In this document: positions 9,468 to 18,315 of the stretch, one piece after another
Position numbering within the stretch: position 1 is the stretch's first letter
Layout of the letters: each line of letters starts with the position of its first letter
Assembly (NCBI GenBank): GCA_965243385.1
Contig: CBDEUV010000002.1
Coordinates: 558,001-622,000 of the forward strand
Direction of reading: 5' to 3'
Origin: JANSYA01 sp965243385
Lineage (GTDB): Bacteria; Spirochaetota; Leptospiria; Leptospirales; Leptonemataceae
Length of the DNA: 64,000 nt
The notes under the pieces: model-generated
What the model was told of the DNA's origin: nothing
Database searches by the model: none
What the model saw: only the letters and a program-made list of their open reading frames with translations
Position numbers and translations under genes: made by a program

Positions 9468-10252
9468 GGACGCTGCCGGAAGACCGCGGCCGTTTCGCTC
9501 CGAAAAACGAATCTGCGCATCGTTAGACGGAGCGCTGAATAAAACAGTATCAGAAAAACCAGGTACACGAAGCTTCCGACGCTCAGGTGGGCGGCACCCG
9601 GGTGCAACACCTCCGGACTGAACGTGGCGGCCAGCGCGAGCAACGCCAGCATGCGTCCGGTATTCGCAAGCAGGGTAAAGCCCAGGGCCGCAACACAGGC
9701 GACGCTGTAATAAAAGACTAAACCGGGCCAGCCCCCGGCGTCGCCAGTACTTCGCGAACTCCCGTCGGCGGGAATCGCATCGTCTCCCGAATGATTTGCG
9801 CCATCGCCTGAGCTCCGCTGGTGCGGCGAGCCCGTAAGCTGCGTTTTCGAGGGAATTTTGAAGGGAGTTTTTAAGGGAGCTTCGAGGCGCAACGCCAGGG
9901 GTAGTAAACCCGCGAGGAATCCGGTGAGCACGAGAAAATTCAAACCGGAACAGCCGCGGTACAATAGCAGTCGGCCGTCAGAGCTCAAATACCCCTGCCC
10001 TTCCGCGAAATGAAATGGAATGCCGGAGGCCGCGCTGAAAACCCGGGCGGTCGCCGCCAGCAACCAGCGCGGCTCATCGTCGGCGGCGCCGCTGTAGTAC
10101 AGCTTGAGCCCGACGCCGACCAGCGTCAAAAGCAGCAGCATCACCGTGGGAATCGTCGCCCCGCGCAGAAGCCGAAATTTTGGGTTTTTCGAGATCTGCG
10201 AATGCGTGGACTTCTTCGAATCCTCAGAGGCGGCGGAACTCAAGCAGTGCAC
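9464..10252 (-). CDS. xrtK: Exosortase K-like transpeptidase
   Basis: A 262-aa multipass membrane protein with the three exosortase catalytic residues: C101 in LYRGCSGLNF, R200 in LANTGRMLAL and H222 in AAHLSVGSFVYL. Exosortases cut or sort proteins with a C-terminal motif, hydrophobic helix and basic tail. The adjacent gene encodes exactly such a protein, supporting the K subtype. Between the Cys and Arg helices there is a hydrophilic low-complexity loop (about 125-175, rich in Ser, Gly, Asp and Pro) that I do not associate with the family. The start is GTG, with the PilZ gene ending 19 bp upstream, so PilZ, exosortase and target probably form one operon. The subtype rests on memory of family pairing, not on a search. 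Confidence 0.82.
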   Translation of the reverse strand: MHCLSSAASEDSKKSTHSQISKNPKFRLLRGATIPTVMLLLLTLVGVGLKLYYSGAADDEPRWLLAATARVFSAASGIPFHFAEGQGYLSSDGRLLLYRGCSGLNFLVLTGFLAGLLPLALRLEAPLKTPFKIPSKTQLTGSPHQRSSGDGANHSGDDAIPADGSSRSTGDAGGWPGLVFYYSVACVAALGFTLLANTGRMLALLALAATFSPEVLHPGAAHLSVGSFVYLVFLILFYSALRLTMRRFVFRSETAAVFRQRP

Positions 10253-10271
10253 CGGAGCGCGGAGCCGGCGC

Positions 10272-10625
10272 TTATTCGTCAGTCACCATCAGCGCGGCGA
10301 TCACCTGGTCCGGCAGATCCACGGCGCTGGTAAATCTCAGCCCCAGCAACTGGGCCTGCTGGCCGCGCTGCTCTCCTGCGGACTGCCAGACGAGCTCGGC
10401 CTCGAAGGCCATCTCTTCCGGCAGATAGCTGCCGCCGATGGTCCCGCTCAGATGCGCGCCCTTCTCGATCGTCGGCGGCTTCGAACCAGGAATCACGGCG
10501 CACATGCCCTCTTCCGAGATATCGCCGATATAGCCGGTGTGTACGGCCTCCGCCTGGTTCAGACGGACCTCGAAGTGATTCATCTCGTTGGTGTAAACGC
10601 GTGGTTTGTTCCGTTGCTGAATCAT
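10272..10625 (-). CDS. PilZ-domain protein (c-di-GMP receptor type)
   Basis: A 117-aa single-domain PilZ protein. Both halves of the c-di-GMP-binding signature are visible: RNKPR (RxxxR) near the N-terminus and DISEEG (D/NxSxxG) at about residues 35-40. It should therefore bind c-di-GMP and signal through an unknown partner. The ATG at 10625 is preceded by GAGGTG at good spacing, so I prefer it over the in-frame start at 10637. It lies immediately upstream of exosortase K, suggesting control of that sorting system. A paralogue with the same core (GDLSEEGLCAVIP) is at 61416-61787. Confidence 0.88.
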   Translation of the reverse strand: MIQQRNKPRVYTNEMNHFEVRLNQAEAVHTGYIGDISEEGMCAVIPGSKPPTIEKGAHLSGTIGGSYLPEEMAFEAELVWQSAGEQRGQQAQLLGLRFTSAVDLPDQVIAALMVTDE

Positions 10626-10833
10626 GGGCCACCTCACCGACTTCGCGCGTCCCGCGTTTTAGTTTCGTTAGAAAACGGGAGACGCACTCGGTTCAATATA
10701 ACAATCGCTGCGACTATGCCGCGAAAGATCCTGCGCCCGCGCCAGTCATTTTTTGAGCGTATCCCGCTGGATGTTTGGCGAATATAAGGGAACGATTTTT
10801 TTTCCGTGACCCGAAACTATATTTCGAAAAAAA

Positions 10834-12594
10834 TCAGCGCGCCGCGAGATAGCGGCCGAAGCCCTTTTCGCGTCCGACTCCCGCCTGCAGCGCGCCGCCC
10901 GCGACCGCCAGGCGGCCGTTGACCAGTACCGAGCGAACCGCGCGATCGTTGCGGCGCACCAGCCGGACCAGTCCGCCGAATTCTTCCGACATCGGCGCCT
11001 CGTGAAATTCCTCGACCGACTCGTCGAGCGCCTCCGGATCAATGACGGCGATGTCGGCCCGACAGCCTTCGCGCAAATACCCCGTACGCAATCCAAACCA
11101 GTCCGCAATCTCGCCGGTCAATCGCCAGACGGCTTTTTCAATCGGCATGATCGGCCGACCGGCGCGCTCGGCGTCGCGAACCATCTTCAACAGGCGCAGC
11201 GGAAAATTGTAGTGGGCCATATTCCGCAGATGCGCGCCCGCGTCGGAGAAACCGATCAATACATCGGGATGGCTGACAATGTATCGCAGCGAATTCGCGC
11301 GGTCATTGGCGACGACCGTATACCAGCGGATGTCGTTGCCGAATTCCGCGCACAGATCGAGAAAGGTATCGACGACGTGTTGATTGCGTTCCCGCGCGAT
11401 TTCGGCGAAGCTCTTGCCGATCAGTTCCCGATTGGGACACTCCACGACTTTCGACTGATTGAAATCGCGATGAAAGACCCGCGGTAAAAAACGATTGGTC
11501 CACTGGCGGCGAAACCATTTGCGATATTTCGGATCCTTTAATAATTCCCGGCGTTCGGAAAGATCGCTTAAATGCAGCGCCGCCGTCCCCGCCCCGAATT
11601 CCTCGAAGACCACGATGTCGACGCCGTCGGCGAACAGATCGAAGATTTCCGGCAGGGCCTGCAGGCGAATATCCGCGCGCAACAGACGGTTGAATATTTT
11701 CAAAAGCCAGCCAACCAGGCGATAGAGCATGCGGTTCGATCGGGGATCCATGAGGGAAATGATCGTGGTCTTGAGTTTTTTTCTGAGAAAGCCCGTGCTC
11801 TGCGCGAAAAATAAAAGCACATTGTACTTGGTCGAGACGTCGGGCACGCCCTGGAACACCCGACCGCGTCGACGCAGAACGTCATTTAAGCGACGAAACT
11901 CCGACCAGCGCGCGAAAGTCGACGGCAGCGGTTTGCTGCGATGGCGTTCGCCGTCCATCTTATCCCAGGTGAGCGTGTTGATCGAAAGCCCGAGATAGCC
12001 GGCGTCCAGCCCCTCTTCGACCAGGGCCTGCATGGCCTGTAGCTCAGCCCGTGTGGGTTTGATTTTGTGATCGAGCGAACGGTCGAGGCCCATGACGTGC
12101 GCGCGAATCGCGGAGTGGCCGATGAAACTGGCGACGTTCGGTCCCAGCGGCAACTCGCCGAGATGTTCGGCGTATTCGCCGAGGGTGCTCCAGGTTTTCT
12201 TTTGTTTCAAAAGCGGCAACACATACTGGCGGGGAATCGCTTCCACGCGACTGAACATATCCGCGAGATCTTCGGGCGTGCCCAGGGCCAGCGAAAGCGA
12301 ACAGCTCCCGAGAGCCACGGTCGTGACGCCGTGCCGCAGACTTTCGGCGAGTTCCGGCTGCGCCTCGATTTCCGCGTCGTAGTGCGTGTGAAAATCGATG
12401 AAGCCCGGCGTCACCCAGCAGCCGCGCGCTTCAATGGTTTCGCGCGCCTCGAATGCCGGAACGGGCGTCGACTGCTCGCGGCGGTCGACGATCTTCGCCA
12501 GGCGCCCGTCTTTGATATACAGATCGCACGGCCGGCCGGGCGCGCCGCTGCCGTCGAAGAATAATCCTTCGCGTATCAGTTTATCGTATTGCAT
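10834..12594 (-). CDS. Amidohydrolase, N-acyl-D-amino-acid deacylase-like
   Basis: A 586-aa cytoplasmic metal-dependent hydrolase of the amidohydrolase superfamily, closest in layout to D-aminoacylases, which remove acyl groups from N-acyl-D-amino acids. Metal-binding histidines H69 and H71 lie in FIDFHTHYD. The D-aminoacylase metal cysteine is C98 (GSCSL). FIGHSAIRAHVMG and GFSDAGAHLRNMAHY give further ligands and the catalytic Asp. The beta-sandwich ends of the barrel are present (GCWVTPG; C-terminal SVLVNGRLAVAGG). The middle (about 290-350) is longer and more hydrophobic than I would expect, so the substrate is uncertain. The gene stands alone on the minus strand. Confidence 0.82.
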   Translation of the reverse strand: MQYDKLIREGLFFDGSGAPGRPCDLYIKDGRLAKIVDRREQSTPVPAFEARETIEARGCWVTPGFIDFHTHYDAEIEAQPELAESLRHGVTTVALGSCSLSLALGTPEDLADMFSRVEAIPRQYVLPLLKQKKTWSTLGEYAEHLGELPLGPNVASFIGHSAIRAHVMGLDRSLDHKIKPTRAELQAMQALVEEGLDAGYLGLSINTLTWDKMDGERHRSKPLPSTFARWSEFRRLNDVLRRRGRVFQGVPDVSTKYNVLLFFAQSTGFLRKKLKTTIISLMDPRSNRMLYRLVGWLLKIFNRLLRADIRLQALPEIFDLFADGVDIVVFEEFGAGTAALHLSDLSERRELLKDPKYRKWFRRQWTNRFLPRVFHRDFNQSKVVECPNRELIGKSFAEIARERNQHVVDTFLDLCAEFGNDIRWYTVVANDRANSLRYIVSHPDVLIGFSDAGAHLRNMAHYNFPLRLLKMVRDAERAGRPIMPIEKAVWRLTGEIADWFGLRTGYLREGCRADIAVIDPEALDESVEEFHEAPMSEEFGGLVRLVRRNDRAVRSVLVNGRLAVAGGALQAGVGREKGFGRYLAAR

Positions 12595-12744
12595 CTGTCA
12601 GAACCTCGTGTATCAAAGCAACGGGACAGAGTCTTTCGCGGCCGAATGCGCGGTCAATAATTCTCGCGCGAAGGTGCGTCGCACAAATAAAAAAGATGGA
12701 CTTGTTCGCGGGCATGCACGTCTAATTGTTTCAACTCAAACTAT

Positions 12745-14709
12745 ATGCGAAACTCCGATAGTCATTTCATCGCCCGTCTAAAACAGGAGATTCCCCGCCT
12801 GATCGGTCTGGGAATGCTCGGCGAAGACCAGGGCCGCAAGATTCTTGATTTTTACGAGCTCGAAGCCACGGACCGCGACGCGTCGCAACACGCCCGGCGA
12901 CGCGAAAGATTTCGATCGCGGATTCCCGCCATCGTCATCGGCATCGCGGTGTTATTGATCGGTGTGGGGCTGATCTTCTTTTACGCGGCGAACTGGCGCT
13001 GGATGCCGCCGACCGCGAAGCTGATTCAGGTCTTCGTGCTCTTGATTCTCATTTACGGCGCCGCCTGGTATCTCTTGTTCGTTCGCAACTACCAGATCCT
13101 CGGCCGTGGACTGATGCTGCTCGGCATGCTCGCATTCGGCGCGGCCATCGGTCTGGTCGCGCAGATCTACCATATCAGCAGTCAACCGGCCAACGGCGTT
13201 CTCGCCTGGCTTCTGGGCGTACTCGCGCTTTCGATGATCACCCGCGAAACCTGGGGTTATTATCTGGCAGCGCTGCTCGCGTTTATCTGGAACGCCTGGG
13301 TGACCGACCTTCCCGGGAACGCGCCACCGGAGGCTAATTACGTCTTTCTCGGATTCGCTTTGTTATTGGGCTGGCTCTTCTATCGCGAAAAATCCGGGGT
13401 CGGGCTTTTGATTTCGGCGGCGCTGTTCTTCTTCTGGTTTTATCAGACGAACCTGAACTGGATGGAGAGCCTGCCGAATACAGCGGACGCCGAGGCCGCG
13501 GGCGTCGCTTTTTTCTTCACGCACACGGCGCTCGGAGTGACGCTGCTCGCCTGCGCGCGACTGCGGGATCGCGAATTCATGTTCGCGCCTTCCGGCGTGT
13601 TAACGATCGTCGCCTGGGTCCTGATCGCCGCGCCGTTCGTGGCGCTCTCCTGGCCGATCGACTTCGAATTCGGTTTTTACGCTTTAAGCGCCCCGGCGCT
13701 GCCTTTCGTCGCGCAACAGTTGCTCTTTACCCTACTGGCCGGGGCGCTGCTGCTGGTGCTGCTCAAGCGCGGCGACGACGTACGGCTGCCCGGAGCGATA
13801 TTGCTTGCAGCGGTCATGGCGCTGTTTCTACCGCTGGGAATTCAGTCGGTACTGCTGGTCTATACCTATGTCGGCCTGCTGGCCCTGATCGGCGGCATGC
13901 TGTATTTCGCCTACGCCGATCGGACTCGCGACGGCGCCGCGCGGCGAACCGATCGTTTCGCGGCTTTGCTGCTGGCGATTCTCACGCTGGCAATGAAAGG
14001 CGTCGGCCTGCTCGTGCTCGCCTTTGACAACGACGACTTCTTCGTAGCGTACGGCGCGGGATTTATCATATTCGCCACGGTTATTTTTCTCATCAATCAA
14101 TTCGCCCGCGATCTCCTGAAACGCGGATTCGGCGCGGACGATCCGCGCACGCTCGCCTACCGGGGCGGCTTAATCGACGGCGCGACCGCGATCGCGGCCT
14201 TCGGCATGATGTACGCGATGTCCTTCGAAATGAGTCAGCAGAATTCGATATTCACAGCGAGTGGGGTGGTCATCGTATTGTTGACGCTCTTTATCGCGGT
14301 CGCTCTCACGCTCTTCGCGACGCTCTGGCTGCGCGGCGCGGAACGACTGCCGCTGGCACTATCGGGCGCGGTCTTCGGGGCCTCGCTGTGTACGCTGCTA
14401 CTGGCGAATCCACAGGTGCCGGGCATGGCTTACGCGCTGGTGTTTAATCTGTTGATCTTTTTGTTTACCGGCGTCCTGATCTATTATAGCACGCGCATCT
14501 CTTCAATTGCGCTGGCGAATTTCGCCATCGCCGGGCTGGTGCTGCAGATCATGACCCGCTATTTCGACTGGTTCTGGGATCTATTGAGCGGATCGGTACT
14601 GTTTATCACCACCGGTCTGCTGGTACTGGTCGGAGGATTCATTCTGGAACGCAATCGCCGGCGCCTGATCGCCGCGATTCAGGAGGGCGAAGATGCAGGC
14701 GCTCAATGA
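12745..14709 (+). CDS. DUF2157 multipass membrane protein
   Basis: A 654-aa integral membrane protein. A short soluble N-terminal region (LIGLGMLGEDQGRKILDFY) resembles the DUF2157 helical segment and is followed by about 16 hydrophobic helices running to the C-terminus. DUF2157 proteins have no established function and are often encoded beside GDYXXLXY proteins. The next gene is one, overlapping by 17 bp. The first membrane hairpin (IPAIVIGIAVLLIGVGL ... FYAANWRWMPP) fits the DUF2157 pattern well. This is the first gene of a tight four-gene run ending at 18269. Confidence 0.8.
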   Translation: MRNSDSHFIARLKQEIPRLIGLGMLGEDQGRKILDFYELEATDRDASQHARRRERFRSRIPAIVIGIAVLLIGVGLIFFYAANWRWMPPTAKLIQVFVLLILIYGAAWYLLFVRNYQILGRGLMLLGMLAFGAAIGLVAQIYHISSQPANGVLAWLLGVLALSMITRETWGYYLAALLAFIWNAWVTDLPGNAPPEANYVFLGFALLLGWLFYREKSGVGLLISAALFFFWFYQTNLNWMESLPNTADAEAAGVAFFFTHTALGVTLLACARLRDREFMFAPSGVLTIVAWVLIAAPFVALSWPIDFEFGFYALSAPALPFVAQQLLFTLLAGALLLVLLKRGDDVRLPGAILLAAVMALFLPLGIQSVLLVYTYVGLLALIGGMLYFAYADRTRDGAARRTDRFAALLLAILTLAMKGVGLLVLAFDNDDFFVAYGAGFIIFATVIFLINQFARDLLKRGFGADDPRTLAYRGGLIDGATAIAAFGMMYAMSFEMSQQNSIFTASGVVIVLLTLFIAVALTLFATLWLRGAERLPLALSGAVFGASLCTLLLANPQVPGMAYALVFNLLIFLFTGVLIYYSTRISSIALANFAIAGLVLQIMTRYFDWFWDLLSGSVLFITTGLLVLVGGFILERNRRRLIAAIQEGEDAGAQ

Positions 14710-15322
14710 TTTAATCCAACGCTTTCGGCCGCAGCTGTTTATCGCGATCGTCGTCGTCCAGCTGCTGGTGCTGGCAGGCATGGTTTTCAAACGTTCGCAG
14801 CTGCTGGCCAGTCCGCATTCGGTCCTGTTACAATGTGAACCGGTCGATCCGCGCAGCCTGCTTTCGGGCGACTACGTGATCCTGCGTTATACGATTTCGG
14901 AATTCAACCCGCGCGAAATGCGGCGGCTGAATTCATTCCGGGAGAATTTCAGTTACGGCGAATGGGTCTACGTGGCCCTGGAACCCGGCGCGCGCGCAGG
15001 CGAAGCGCATCGTGCGGTCGCAGTTTCGAAGAATCTCGAAAAGCTGCGCGAAAAACACGCCCTGATTCTACGCGGAAAATCCGTGAGCGACTATGTGGCT
15101 CCCGAGGCAGGCGCCGTTTTATCCGCCGATTCTGATCAAGGCGACTGGAATGAATACCTGAGCCTGGAGTACGGCGTCGAAGAATATTTCGTGCCCCAGT
15201 ACGAAGGCCTGGCGATCGAAAACGAGATCGCGAAGACCACTGTGGAAGTCGCCCTGGCCGCTTCGGGCGAAAGCGCGATTCGGCGGCTGTTTCTTGATGG
15301 CGAAGAAGTCGTCTTTTATTGA
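14693..15322 (+). CDS. GDYXXLXY-motif membrane-anchored protein
   Basis: A 209-aa protein with one N-terminal membrane helix (about 14-32) and the family signature GDYVILRY preceded by CEPVDPRSLLS, which defines the GDYXXLXY family. The rest is predicted to lie outside the cytoplasmic membrane. Members are commonly encoded with DUF2157 or DUF4401 membrane proteins and probably form a complex with them; the function is unknown. YGVEEYFVPQYEGLAIE near the C-terminus is also typical. The start overlaps the DUF2157 gene by 17 bp, and its TGA shares one base with the ATG of the next gene. Confidence 0.85.
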   Translation: MQALNDLIQRFRPQLFIAIVVVQLLVLAGMVFKRSQLLASPHSVLLQCEPVDPRSLLSGDYVILRYTISEFNPREMRRLNSFRENFSYGEWVYVALEPGARAGEAHRAVAVSKNLEKLREKHALILRGKSVSDYVAPEAGAVLSADSDQGDWNEYLSLEYGVEEYFVPQYEGLAIENEIAKTTVEVALAASGESAIRRLFLDGEEVVFY

Positions 15323-16272
15323 TGCTGACGATTATGCGAATTTCCTGCGGCCTGACTTTTCATAAAATGCGCGTACGGCTTTTGCCGGCCGCCCTGTTCG
15401 GCGTTCTGGCGCTGACCGTCGCGTACTGCGCGCCGCAGGCCCCCGCCGATGCCGCCCGGAATATGCCGGGCGAGAGCCGGGACGCCATAGGCCTGAACGC
15501 CGCCGAACCGGATCGACCCGACACGCAGCACTACGACGGCGGTCCGATTCTAATCGAGCTCTTCACGTCGCAGGGTTGTTCCAGTTGTCCGCCCGCCGAT
15601 CGCGTGCTGTCGCTTTTGCGCCAGACCGGCCAGGTCGACGGCATTCCGCTGGTCGTGCTTTCGCAGCACGTCGACTACTGGAATCGACTGGGCTGGAAGG
15701 ATCCCTATTCGAGCAGCCAGTTCAGCGACCGCCAGGCGGCCTACGCTCGCGCGATCAATCGCTCGAATCGTATCTATACCCCCCAGATGGTCGTCGACGG
15801 AAGCGAAGAATTCGTCGGGCATAATCTAAGACGCGCCACCGAAGCCGTGCGAAGAGCCGCGACCCGCGCGCGGATTCCACTGCAGCTCGATATTACGCGC
15901 GAAGCGGACGCGAAGTACAGGGCGCGCCTCACCCTGCGCGGCACCGCCGCCGGAAACGATGCGAGTCAGGGCGACGCGGCGCGGCTGCGCGAACGCCTGA
16001 GCCGCGCCGACGTGCTCTTCGCCGTTACCGAAGACGGCCTGGCCGATCGGGTGGGGCGCGGCGAAAACGCCGGACATACACTGCGCCACGACGGAGTCGT
16101 GCGCCGTCTGTTTCGCGACGAACCGCTGTCCTCCTCCGGCCCCTCACGCGTTTTTTCTCTCAGCATGGGTTCTGAATGGAAGCGCGAGAATCTGCGGCTG
16201 GTCGCCTGGCTCGAAGACCGCGAAACCCGGGCCGTGCTCGGGGCGGCGGTTGCGACCGTGCCCGCGCAATGA
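15322..16272 (+). CDS. DUF1223 thioredoxin-like secreted protein
   Basis: A thioredoxin-fold protein of the DUF1223 family: IELFTSQGCSSCPPADRVL carries a CxxC-type pair, followed by SQHVDYWNRLGWKDP and NRIYTPQMVVDG, all hallmarks of the family. The role is unproven and probably redox-linked in the envelope. The ATG at 15322 abuts the upstream stop. An internal ATG at 15367 would give a cleaner signal peptide (MRVRLLPAALFGVLALTV) ending at a possible relaxed lipobox VAYC, so the real start may be there. The C-terminal 130 residues form a beta-rich extension. The stop overlaps the next ATG (ATGA). Confidence 0.85.
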   Translation: MLTIMRISCGLTFHKMRVRLLPAALFGVLALTVAYCAPQAPADAARNMPGESRDAIGLNAAEPDRPDTQHYDGGPILIELFTSQGCSSCPPADRVLSLLRQTGQVDGIPLVVLSQHVDYWNRLGWKDPYSSSQFSDRQAAYARAINRSNRIYTPQMVVDGSEEFVGHNLRRATEAVRRAATRARIPLQLDITREADAKYRARLTLRGTAAGNDASQGDAARLRERLSRADVLFAVTEDGLADRVGRGENAGHTLRHDGVVRRLFRDEPLSSSGPSRVFSLSMGSEWKRENLRLVAWLEDRETRAVLGAAVATVPAQ

Positions 16273-18269
16273 TCGCAGCCGGTTCCAGGCGAGCGCGCGT
16301 CGCGATTACGGCATTCTTCTGCTGCGCGGCCCTGGTCTTCGCAACGATCTCCGGCTGCGCGAGCGGTCCCCCCGAACGACCGCTCAATCTCGCGCCGGGC
16401 GATCTGAGCTATCTAAAAGAGTATATGGGCTGGTTTATGCGCAAGCGTATGAACGAGCGCGGATTGCGCGGATTGAGCTTCGCGCTGGTCGACGAAAGCG
16501 GCACGCTCTGGAGCGGCGGTCTGGGTTTCGCGGACGTCGCCGCGCGTTTGCCCGCAAACGAAGATACGATCTATCCCGTCGCCTCGATTTCCAAAACGAT
16601 TACGGCCGCGGCGGTGCTCCGCCTGGTCGAAGGCGGTCGTCTGGATCTGGACGCTCCGCTGCGACGTGCGCTCCCTGATTTTCGTATTCGTTCGCGATTC
16701 TCGCAACCGGGCGATCGCGGTGTTACGCTGCGCAATATCTTATCGCACCATTCCGGGCTGCCGTCGGATTATCTCTACGGTTTCTATTATCCAACGCCGG
16801 CCGCGGTTCCTAAAAACCTGAACGAAAATTTTCTGCAATTGCCCCGACTCATGCACGCCGAATACGTGAGCGCCCCGCCCGGCCGCGTCTTCGCCTACAG
16901 CAACCTGGGCTACAGCCTGGCGGGGGCCGCAGTCGCACGCGCGGCCGGCGGGGATCGCGCGAGCTTCGCGGATTTCGAAAATTATATTCGGAAGTCCATT
17001 TTTACGCCGCTCGCAATGCAACGCTCCGCTTTTTCGACCGCGGGCATCGCGGCCCACTCCCCGAAGAATCGCGCCCGGGGATACCTGGATTCGGAAGCAT
17101 TGCCCCGACCGCGCCTGCGCGATCTGGCCGCCGGCGGCCTGCTCAGCACCGCCGGGGATCTCGGTCGTTTTACAACGATGCTGATCAACGAAGGCCGGGC
17201 GGCGGCGCCGGCGGGTCGCAGCGGTGCGCGAGTGCTTGCAAAAAGCAGCGTGCGCGAAATGCTGCGCATCCAGAACGCGGACACGCCCTTCGACGCTTCG
17301 TTTCGCATCGGCGCGGGTCTATTCCTGGACCAACGCGAATTTCCAGGCGAAACGCTGGCCGGTCACGGCGGCGACCTCCCGCCTTTTCACGGGGCGATTC
17401 TCTTTTCGCCGGAGCGCAGGCTCGGCGCGGTCGTACTCACGAACACCAACAGCAGCTCGGGGGAAATGCAACGAATTGCGGCGGAGTTTGTGCGTACTGC
17501 GAGCCTGACGCGCTCCGGCATCGCGCCCTTCCCGCGCTCTGGATTTCAGCGCCAGACGGGCGGCCCCGGCGCAGGCGACGGTGATCCCTGCGAACGCTGC
17601 GATTTTTACCGGAGCGTGGCCGGCGATTATGAAGCGGCATTCGGCGTGCTGCGCGTCCTGCACCCTGACGAAAGCGCGGCGCGCCTGTACATAGAAATCG
17701 AAGGCTCGCGGCTGGAGCTGATACCCGGCTCCCGGCCCGGCGAATTCGGCGTGCAATATCGTCTGCTGGGTTTGATCCCCATCGACCTGCCCGCTCTGCG
17801 CGGCATGCGCGTGCGCTTTCCCGTCGATCCACTAAACGGCCGCCGCAACCTGGGAATCTACGCCGAAGACGTTCCGGTCAGCGTGGCCAGACCTGTGGCG
17901 GAGCAGCGCGCGGCCCTGCCACCGGCCTGGCGCGAACGACTGGGGGCCTATCGGGTATGTAACCGTGTGCCGGGCGGATCGCGCTACGAGTTGATGCGAA
18001 ATATAAAATTATCATATGATTCCGAAACGAGGCTGCTCAAGCTCGTAAGCATCGTACGCACGATCAAGAGCGAGCCCATGATTTTGCCCCTGCGCTGGCT
18101 GAACGATCGTGAAGCCGTAGTGTACGGTCTGGGTCGCCATCAGGGCGATTCGCTGCGGGTTGCGAGCCAGCCCGATCCGGCGACGAACGCAGCGGCAGGC
18201 TCGTCGTCGGAGCCCGACTCGCATACCCTGTGGTATTCCGGTTTTCGCCTCTGCCGGACCGGACCGTGA
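16269..18269 (+). CDS. Serine beta-lactamase-like lipoprotein
   Basis: A 666-aa serine hydrolase of the class C beta-lactamase / D-aminopeptidase / esterase family. The signal peptide ends in a good lipobox (ISGCAS), so it is likely an envelope lipoprotein. The active-site SxxK is SISK in YPVASISKTITAAAVLRL. The YxN motif is YSNLGY. The third motif is the H-G type in LAGHGGDLPPFHG. A beta-rich domain of about 230 residues follows the catalytic domain. The ATG at 16269 overlaps the preceding stop (ATGA); the longer in-frame start at 16176 would run inside the upstream gene. The substrate is unknown; these proteins are more often esterases or peptidases than resistance enzymes. Confidence 0.88.
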   Translation: MIAAGSRRARVAITAFFCCAALVFATISGCASGPPERPLNLAPGDLSYLKEYMGWFMRKRMNERGLRGLSFALVDESGTLWSGGLGFADVAARLPANEDTIYPVASISKTITAAAVLRLVEGGRLDLDAPLRRALPDFRIRSRFSQPGDRGVTLRNILSHHSGLPSDYLYGFYYPTPAAVPKNLNENFLQLPRLMHAEYVSAPPGRVFAYSNLGYSLAGAAVARAAGGDRASFADFENYIRKSIFTPLAMQRSAFSTAGIAAHSPKNRARGYLDSEALPRPRLRDLAAGGLLSTAGDLGRFTTMLINEGRAAAPAGRSGARVLAKSSVREMLRIQNADTPFDASFRIGAGLFLDQREFPGETLAGHGGDLPPFHGAILFSPERRLGAVVLTNTNSSSGEMQRIAAEFVRTASLTRSGIAPFPRSGFQRQTGGPGAGDGDPCERCDFYRSVAGDYEAAFGVLRVLHPDESAARLYIEIEGSRLELIPGSRPGEFGVQYRLLGLIPIDLPALRGMRVRFPVDPLNGRRNLGIYAEDVPVSVARPVAEQRAALPPAWRERLGAYRVCNRVPGGSRYELMRNIKLSYDSETRLLKLVSIVRTIKSEPMILPLRWLNDREAVVYGLGRHQGDSLRVASQPDPATNAAAGSSSEPDSHTLWYSGFRLCRTGP

Positions 18270-18315
18270 ATTCGACCGCCGCTTCCCGCGCTGCGTGAGC
18301 CGCACACAGCGGGGA

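Noticed and set aside
10797..10806. T-run as a terminator
   Set aside because: No stable stem precedes it on the plus strand and no plus-strand gene ends there.
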